In this document: positions 58,320 to 64,000 of the stretch, in pieces
Numbering within the stretch: position 1 is the first letter of the stretch
Layout of the letters: each line of letters starts with the position of its first letter
The notes under the pieces: model-generated
What the model saw: the letters and a program-made list of their open reading frames with translations, nothing else
Databases searched by the model: none
What the model was told of the DNA's origin: nothing
Made by a program: the position numbers and the translations under genes
Source of the DNA: Nyssa sinensis
Lineage: Eukaryota > Streptophyta > Magnoliopsida > Cornales > Nyssaceae
Assembly: GCA_008638375.1 (NCBI GenBank)
Contig: CM018050.1
Span: 23,504,426 to 23,568,425, forward strand
DNA: 64,000 nt
Direction of reading: 5' to 3'

Positions 58320-59314
58320 GTTGGATCATAGATGTTGATCATATCCAACTTGCAAATAAACTCTTCAAAGCTGGACCTCTGTAACCCTTTAGTGAATACA
58401 TCTGCTAATTGTTCCCTTGTAGGAATATAGGTCATGCAGACTATCCCTTTCTCAATTTTCTCCTTTATAAAATGCCTGTCAACTTCAATGTGTTTGGTCC
58501 TGTCGTGCTGGACAGGATTATGAGAAATGCTGATAGCAGCTTTGTTGTCACAGTAGAGTTTGATAGGGAACTCTACTTTAATAAGTAGTTCTTCCAACAG
58601 CTTTCGTAGCCAAAGCCCTTCACACATCCCTTGTGCAACAGCTCTGAATTCAGCTTCAGCACTACTTCTGGCTACTACACTCTGCTTCTTACTCCTCCAT
58701 GTTACTAGATTTCCCCAAACGTAAGTGCAATAGCCGGTGGTAGACCTTCTGTCTTCTGCTGATCCTGCCCAATCTGCATCTGTATAGATTTCTATCTTCT
58801 TACTGTCTCCTTTCTTAAAGAACAAACCTCGTCCTGGAGAGCCTTTCAAATATCTGAGAATTTTGTATACTGCTTCTAGGTGACCTTCCTTTGGTGAATG
58901 CATATGCTGACTGACCACACTTACAGCGAAAGCAATGTCAGGTCTAGTGTGAGATAGGTAGATCAATTTACCTACTAGTCTCTGATATCTCTCCCTATCC
59001 ACAGGCTTTCCAACATCTTCCGTTTTTCTTCCTGTCTCAATCGGAGTATCGCTTGGCTTGCAACCAAGCATACCAGTCTCAGTTAAAAGGTCGAGAACAT
59101 ACTTTCTCTGGGAGACACTAATTCCCTTCCTTGATCTGGCAACTTCCATTCCCAAAAAATACCGCATTTGACCTAGGCCTTTTACCTCAAACTCTGTGGC
59201 TAAGACCTTCTTCAATCTTTCCAATTCTCCTGTGTTGTCTCCAGTGAGAATGATGTCGTCGACATACACAATCAGGATAGTCTTTCTTCCATCATTGGTT
59301 TGTTTAAAGAACAT
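58316..59314 (-). CDS. Copia pol: C-terminal RT and RNase H (frame after second stop)
   Basis: 332 residues from ATG 59314, though the codons upstream to the TAA at 59333 are also open. RT catalytic box LIVYVDDIILTG is at residues ~14-25, followed by 'GLGQMRYFLGMEVARSRKG', KYVLDLL and HTRPDIAFAVSVVSQHMHSP. RNase H shows EIYTDADWAGS (~175), KKQSVVARSSAEAEFRAVAQ, LYCDNKAAISISHNP and IEVDRHFIKEKI. All expected acidic residues are present. It lies in the same frame as the preceding segment and is separated from it only by one TAA, so it is part of one polyprotein. Confidence 0.93.
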   Translation of the reverse strand: MFFKQTNDGRKTILIVYVDDIILTGDNTGELERLKKVLATEFEVKGLGQMRYFLGMEVARSRKGISVSQRKYVLDLLTETGMLGCKPSDTPIETGRKTEDVGKPVDRERYQRLVGKLIYLSHTRPDIAFAVSVVSQHMHSPKEGHLEAVYKILRYLKGSPGRGLFFKKGDSKKIEIYTDADWAGSAEDRRSTTGYCTYVWGNLVTWRSKKQSVVARSSAEAEFRAVAQGMCEGLWLRKLLEELLIKVEFPIKLYCDNKAAISISHNPVQHDRTKHIEVDRHFIKEKIEKGIVCMTYIPTREQLADVFTKGLQRSSFEEFICKLDMINIYDPT

Positions 59315-59332
59315 CGTGTGATCTGACTGTCC

Positions 59333-61675
59333 TTATTGATATCCTTGATTTTTTATCACCTTCGTAAATCTATCAAACCACGCCCTTGGTGATTGTTTAA
59401 GCCCATACAAGGATTTTCTCAATTTACATACTCTGGTTTCCTCCCCTTTGTAAAATCCTGGTGGTAGCATCATGAACACTTCTTCCTCCAGCTCACCATT
59501 AAGAAATGCATTCTTGATGTCAAATTGGTGAAGTGGCCAGTCTAGATTTGCTGCCAGGGACAAGAGAACCCGTATAGTATTCAACTTTGCCACTGGTGCA
59601 AATGTCTCAGTATAATCAATGCCATATGTCTGAGTGAACCCCTTTGCAACTAGGCGGGCTTTGTATCGGTCTATTGTACCATCTGCCTTGTACTTCACCG
59701 TGAATACCCACTTACATCCCACTGGTTTCTTCCCTCTCGGCAAAGACATCACCTCCCAAGTTTCATTTTGTTCCAATGCCCTAATTTCTTCCATCACTGC
59801 TTTTCTCCATTCTGGAACTTCCAAAGCTTCTTGAATATTCTTGGAAATTTGAATTCTGTCAAGGTTAGATGTAAAAGCACGACACTTGGCAGAAAGAGCA
59901 TTGTAAGATACGAAGTTTGAGATAGGATGGAAAGTACATGAACGAGGTTGTTTTCTAAGAGCAATGGGTAAGTCATCAAGATTTGTTACCTGGTCAGGAT
60001 TGGATGGTGGCACATGAGTAGTTGGATCTATCACCGGGTCTGACTCTGTTAGTGCATCGGATGTAAGAGGCTCATCAGACTTTGATTTAGGTCTCCTTGA
60101 GTAGACAAGTATCTCCCTGTCTATTTGTTGTCCCACATCTCCCCCTGAGTTCAAGATTCCTTCTGTGTTGGATGAAGAATGAGAGGGTATGTTTGGGGTA
60201 GATTCAAAGATGGCAACATCAACATCAAAGTCTGTATGTGAGGATCGAGCTTCTCTCAAGGACTCCCCCTGAAGCGAGTAGTAGGGGGTATTCTCAAAAA
60301 AAGTGACATCCAGACTAACATATACTTTCTGGGAGCGAGGGTCATAGCACTTGTAACCCTTCTGAGTGGGAGAGTAACCAATGAAGATACACTTGAGAGC
60401 TCGGGGATCCAATTTAGTACGTTGAGGGGCATGAACATGGACAAATACAGTAGACCCGAAAACACGAAGTGGGAGGCATGAACTGAGGCGAGAATCAGGG
60501 AAGGTCTCCTGAAATCTTTGGAGAGGCGAGGCAAAGGAGAGAACCCAACTAGGCATGCGATTGATGAGGAATGCAGCAGTCAGAACAGCATCACCCCAAA
60601 AACGATGGGGCATGTGAGAGGTAAACAATAGGGCACGAGCTACCTCAAGTATATGTCGGTTTTTTCGTTCAGCCACCCCATTTTGTTGGGGGGTGTGAAC
60701 GCAAGAACTCTGGTGAATAATACCTTTGGCTTGAAAATAGGGATTCAAAGAAGAGTTGAAGTACTCAGTGCCATTGTCAGTGCGAAGGATTTGGATTTTT
60801 GTGTGAAACTGGGTGTAAATCATATTGTAGAAGTTTATGAACACTGAAGGAACCTCAGATTTATCGTTTAACAAAAATACCCAACAGAGACGAGAATGAT
60901 CATCAATAAATGTGATAAACCATTTTTTGTGGGTCCGATTGGGAACCCGTGAAGGCCCCCAAAGATCACTATGGATCAGGGTGAAAGGCAATGATGGTTT
61001 ATAAGGAGATTTAGAAAAAGAGGTACGGTTATGTTTTGCAAGTTCACAAACTTCACATTGAAAATCCAAGGGACTTTTATTCAAACAAAGCGACGGAAAT
61101 ACATGTTTTAAATATTGGAAGCTAGGATGGCCCATTCGTCTGTGCCATAACACAAGATCACTCTCCCTAGGACTAGATGCTGAATTACAAATAGAAGGAA
61201 GATACTGTTTACTCATGCGAGTATCATCAAAGTAATAGAGGCCCTCATGTTCCTTAGCACTGCCAATCGTCTTCCCCGATGATAGGTCCTGAAAAACACA
61301 ATTGGAAGACAAAAAAATGGCGGAGCAATGAGATTGTTTGGTTAGTTGACTAATAGACAACAGATTGCAAGAAATATTAGGAACATGAAGGACAGATTCT
61401 AAAGTAATAAATTCAGAGATACGGATACTCCCCTTGCCAGCTACTGGGGATAAAGTACCATCTACAATTTTTACTTTCAAGTTACCAGCACACAGTGAAT
61501 ATGTAGAAAATAAATGATGAGCACCAGTCATATGGTCGGATGCACCAGAGTCAATAATCCAGGGAGTGAGGTGCAAAGTGGTACTAAGAGCAGTCAAAAA
61601 AGTACCTTTGTGGGCTAAGGAACCAGATGGCAGTGAATTAGAAGGCCGACCCGAGGCTTGAAAGGTTGAAAACAA
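59333..61675 (-). CDS. Copia pol: protease, integrase and N-terminal RT (between the two stops)
   Basis: 780 residues. The protease active site is WIIDSGASDHMTG at residues 39-51. The GAG-pre-integrase zinc region includes VLWHRRMGHPSFQYLKH and CEVCELAKHNR. The integrase core has HSDLWGPSRV (Asp), ILRTDNGTEYF (Asp) and HTPQQNGVAERKNRHILE (Glu). A variable linker follows, then RT with VGCKWVFTVKYKADGTIDRY, ARLVAKGFTQTYGIDYTETF and FDIKNAFLNGELEEEVFM. It ends at KNQGYQ and TAA (59333-59335), in the middle of the RT domain. The frame upstream to the gag TAG at 61763 is open for another 29 codons. Confidence 0.95.
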   Translation of the reverse strand: MFSTFQASGRPSNSLPSGSLAHKGTFLTALSTTLHLTPWIIDSGASDHMTGAHHLFSTYSLCAGNLKVKIVDGTLSPVAGKGSIRISEFITLESVLHVPNISCNLLSISQLTKQSHCSAIFLSSNCVFQDLSSGKTIGSAKEHEGLYYFDDTRMSKQYLPSICNSASSPRESDLVLWHRRMGHPSFQYLKHVFPSLCLNKSPLDFQCEVCELAKHNRTSFSKSPYKPSLPFTLIHSDLWGPSRVPNRTHKKWFITFIDDHSRLCWVFLLNDKSEVPSVFINFYNMIYTQFHTKIQILRTDNGTEYFNSSLNPYFQAKGIIHQSSCVHTPQQNGVAERKNRHILEVARALLFTSHMPHRFWGDAVLTAAFLINRMPSWVLSFASPLQRFQETFPDSRLSSCLPLRVFGSTVFVHVHAPQRTKLDPRALKCIFIGYSPTQKGYKCYDPRSQKVYVSLDVTFFENTPYYSLQGESLREARSSHTDFDVDVAIFESTPNIPSHSSSNTEGILNSGGDVGQQIDREILVYSRRPKSKSDEPLTSDALTESDPVIDPTTHVPPSNPDQVTNLDDLPIALRKQPRSCTFHPISNFVSYNALSAKCRAFTSNLDRIQISKNIQEALEVPEWRKAVMEEIRALEQNETWEVMSLPRGKKPVGCKWVFTVKYKADGTIDRYKARLVAKGFTQTYGIDYTETFAPVAKLNTIRVLLSLAANLDWPLHQFDIKNAFLNGELEEEVFMMLPPGFYKGEETRVCKLRKSLYGLKQSPRAWFDRFTKVIKNQGYQ

Positions 61676-61762
61676 AGCATATAACTTCTCAAGTTGTTCG
61701 GGGTTAAAACCCCCACTAACAGTCGATTGAGCATCTGTGTCTACCTGCTGTTCAGTGAAGGC

Positions 61763-62728
61763 CTAGTATCCATGTGATTTGGGCTGTCTGGGCTTCCAAT
61801 CAGCGGGCTTTCCATGTAAGGCCCAACAAGTCTCTTTTGAATGACCCAATTTTTTACAATGGTCACAAAAGGGCCTTTTTCCCTGTCTTGGGCCGGATCC
61901 ATTGGAAGGCCCACGGCTTATATGGGCTGAGATCTCCTGCGCAGAGCTTGGTCTCTGTTTCCAATTCGAACCATTCGAACCATTCGAACCAATGGCGATG
62001 GTGAACGGCATCTCGCGAGGGATCATCCCGCGACTCACGAGTGCAGACCCGTCGGCGGCAACTTCTCCGTTCACCTCTGCTCTCTCCTTCAACATCACCT
62101 TCCTCCTTTGTTCTTCTCGTCGCACCTCGGCGAACACTTCTCGGATGGAAGGCAGTGGTCGTCGACCCAGAATTCTTCCCCGTACATCATCGAGCTCTCG
62201 ATTTAGCCCTGCCAGGAACTCGAAAACCATTTCAGCTTCCATTTTCTTCTTGAAACGAACACTGTCACCCGTGCACTCCCATTCTTCTCCACAACTGAGA
62301 TCGAGTTCCTGCCACAGTTGCACCATCTCGGTGTAATATTCTGTAACTTCCCGACCTTCTTGCTTCATCTGCCATAGTTTCTTCTTAAGTTCGAAGATTT
62401 GGGAGGCATCCTCAGTGTCGGAATATGTTTCTCTCACTGCATCCCATACATCCTTTGCCGTCGGGAGAAACATATATGTTTTTCCGATGATTGGCTTCAT
62501 GGAGTTGATCAGACATGATGTTATCAACGAATTTTCCGAGCGCCATCTCTGGGAGGCAGCGACATCGGTGATGGGTGGTTGACGTATTTCGCCAGTAAAG
62601 AGGCCGAGCTTCCCTTTGCCGTCGATGATGAGTTTGATGGTCTGCGCCCACTCCCGATAGTTCTTCCCATTGAATTTCTCTACGGCAAGATGGATTGGAG
62701 ATGTCTCGAACAAACCAGACGAGCTCAT
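61763..62728 (-). CDS. Copia gag
   Basis: 321 residues starting at ATG 62728, about 115 bp after the primer site. The capsid-like region opens with 'SPIHLAVEKFNGKNYREWAQ' and includes LWQMKQEGREVTEYYTEMVQ. It is followed by a basic linker and one CCHC zinc knuckle, CDHCKKLGHSKETC, near residue 290. It ends in a TAG at 61763-61765 placed after the knuckle. Downstream codons to the protease are in the same frame without further stops, so the TAG is the only barrier between gag and protease. Confidence 0.94.
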   Translation of the reverse strand: MSSSGLFETSPIHLAVEKFNGKNYREWAQTIKLIIDGKGKLGLFTGEIRQPPITDVAASQRWRSENSLITSCLINSMKPIIGKTYMFLPTAKDVWDAVRETYSDTEDASQIFELKKKLWQMKQEGREVTEYYTEMVQLWQELDLSCGEEWECTGDSVRFKKKMEAEMVFEFLAGLNRELDDVRGRILGRRPLPSIREVFAEVRREEQRRKVMLKERAEVNGEVAADGSALVSRGMIPREMPFTIAIGSNGSNGSNWKQRPSSAQEISAHISRGPSNGSGPRQGKRPFCDHCKKLGHSKETCWALHGKPADWKPRQPKSHGY

Positions 62729-62842
62729 GGAAGAGGTAAGCTCTGGTTCTCCTTCCTTGATTTCTTGGATTGTCGACTGACTCGACTCATGACTGTCTCC
62801 ATTTTAGGCAGCCATGGATTGCTAGGGTTTCAGAGTAACCCT

Positions 62843-62855
62843 AGCTCTGATACCA
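62843..62855 (-). other. Primer-binding site of the copia element
   Basis: On the - strand TGGTATCAGAGCT begins at the first base after the 5' LTR, matching initiator tRNA-Met. Confidence 0.95.
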
Positions 62856-63042
62856 TGTAGAAAACAATGAGACAAATTCTCTATATTGAATTGTGAATGA
62901 ATTACAAGCAAGAATCCCTATTTAATCTATACACAGAGAACCAAAAATGGAAATACAAAAATGGTCAACTCTAGAAATTAGCCTAAATATCTACCTCAAT
63001 CTTCTCCTTCAATTCTTTCCTAAATCATACGGGATTTCCACA
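62856..63042 (-). repeat. 5' LTR of the copia element
   Basis: 187 bp, identical by eye to 58122-58308. On the - strand it begins TGTGGAAATCCC. Confidence 0.97.
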
Positions 63043-63047
63043 ATGAC

Positions 63048-63393
63048 TGTGGTAGTTCCCCTCTTTCCCTTCTCCCAATCATCTCAACTGGATTAAAAGG
63101 TCAGATCGGATAGGATAGCAAATAAAATCTTATGGGATATTTACATATCCTATAGTTTTTGGAACATGCCTGGATAAAAGGTCCAGATATGTTATCATAT
63201 TTTAATTCTTTAGATAAGTACCAAATAAAAGTCTTCCAATATTATTTTTTCATAAAATAATAAAGTTTTTTAAATTTGTATTCTTATATAACATTTTTTT
63301 CAATATCAGAAAAAAAATATTTTTTCAAATATATGTAAAAAAAAAAATCAAAAGAAGAATAAAGCTACAAAGAATAATATATATGTGATTATA

Positions 63394-63431
<38 letters not shown>

Positions 63432-63690
63432 ATTGTTAAACAAATTTAATAAGTTTTTGTGTACAAATATTAATAAAAAAGATAACGGGTATATGCAAGA
63501 ATATAAAAAATGGTCAATGCATTTGAAATTTATTGTGATAGCCAATGGTTGTTATGAGTAGTGATGATGATGGGGTAATTAAGGAAAGGTCAACATGCGA
63601 CAGCAATAGTGATGGTTTCTTTCTCTCTTATTTTTCTCGTCATAAGAAAATAAGCAATGATTTTTTAAAATTTTAATTCTAATCCCATTA
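63048..63690. other. AT-rich flank with GA microsatellite, no gene seen
   Basis: Low-complexity AT-rich sequence. A GA tract of about 16 units lies at 63397-63428. The frame over it on the - strand is a repeat artefact. Confidence 0.6.
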
Positions 63691-63824
63691 AGGGTGGGAT
63701 AAAATAATAACACCAGGGTGGTGGGGTAATTTTATCCCATGCGAATGGGGTAAAATTATATCTAATGCCATCCTAAATGAATAACCAAATATTGGATAGG
63801 ATATAACTTATCTTATCCCACCCT
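63691..63824. mobile_element. Small terminal-inverted-repeat element (candidate MITE, 134 bp)
   Basis: AGGGTGGGATAAAATA at the left end and the reverse complement of AGGGTGGGATAAGATA at the right end form 16-bp terminal inverted repeats with one mismatch. The interior contains two facing 'ggggtaaaatta'-type phrases that could extend a hairpin. No clear target duplication flanks it. Confidence 0.55.
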
Positions 63825-64000
63825 TTCATCCCACCAGACAAACATGGCATCAGTACTCTGTCTAATCTGTTTGGGAGTGCCTTATTTTGGATGGGCTGCA
63901 GGTCAGGTTCCATCAGATAGGTTTTGGGTATGGCAAGGTTTGGTTAATGGAGAAATATTTGGTACTCCTAAGCTATGAGGAGCAAGTTGCTCTCGGGGAT
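63825..64000. other. Right edge of the window, no feature recognised
   Basis: Sequence becomes less AT-rich ('ggatgggctgcaggtcagg'). No frame long enough to judge; a gene or element could begin beyond the edge. Confidence 0.4.

Larger units (their letters stand above)
58122..63042 (-). mobile_element. Young Ty1/copia retrotransposon (4,921 bp)
   Basis: The 187-bp LTRs at 58122-58308 and 62856-63042 are identical by eye. They are flanked by a perfect ATGAC duplication (58117-58121 and 63043-63047). A tRNA-Met primer site and a polypurine tract are in place. The polyprotein region occupies one frame from 62728 to 58316 with only two internal stops. Wording of RT and RNase H (VARSRKGISVSQRKYVLDLL, VARSSAEAEFRAVAQG) resembles elements common in grape and other dicots, possibly the Ivana/Oryco branch. 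Zero LTR divergence implies a very recent insertion. Confidence 0.97.

Noticed and set aside
59634..62860. Several + strand frames opposite the copia gag and pol
   Set aside because: They are shadow frames of a clearly coding - strand polyprotein.

Overview
The window is repeat-dense nuclear DNA from a flowering plant, most likely a dicot. Retroelements of every common plant class (Ty3/gypsy Tekay-like and Tat-like, Ty1/copia, LINE, TRIM) are packed around a single exon of an ordinary plant gene. There is no bacterial-style gene organisation and no rRNA, functional tRNA or CRISPR. Nearly all coding potential belongs to retroelements. Element names used here (A, B, S, C1, C2, D) are my own labels.

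Left part (1-26738) is one nested stack. The oldest member, element B, is a degenerate Tekay/Del-like gypsy chromovirus on the + strand. Its 5' LTR is cut by an S-family LTR that runs off the left edge, and its gag zinc-knuckle region is split by element A (2564-19321, target duplication AAGTA). Element A has ~3 kb LTRs but an almost non-coding internal domain with only scraps of pol, so it is a large non-autonomous derivative. Its 3' LTR is split by a solo LTR, S1 (11032-17259, duplication AAAAT). S1 is in turn split by an inverted solo LTR of the same family, S2 (13277-16380, duplication GTTCA). B resumes at 19322 with protease, RT/RNase H, integrase and chromodomain remnants and ends with its 3' LTR (22958-26738).

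Middle part (26739-42611) begins with a compound minisatellite (27100-28150) and a decayed gag remnant. Two related Tat-type elements on the - strand follow. C1 (29492-31900) keeps only LTRs and an antisense gene. C2 (33265-42611) keeps gag, protease, RT, RNase H and part of integrase on the - strand, a 64-bp tandem repeat block, and an antisense gene on the + strand. That antisense gene has its own TATA-like region and two short GT-AG introns. Removing the introns restores frame in both copies even though the intron lengths differ.

Right part (42612-64000) holds the last exon of a short-chain dehydrogenase/reductase gene on the - strand (44888-45166). Upstream of it lie a complete small TRIM (45502-45749) and a 5'-truncated LINE (46015-47530). 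Next is element D (48755-56739), a gypsy element rearranged as a head-to-head inverted duplication with LTR arms pointing outward. The last large element is a very young Ty1/copia (58122-63042, - strand) with two identical 187-bp LTRs and a perfect ATGAC duplication. Its polyprotein frame carries two in-frame stops. A small terminal-inverted-repeat element lies near the right edge.
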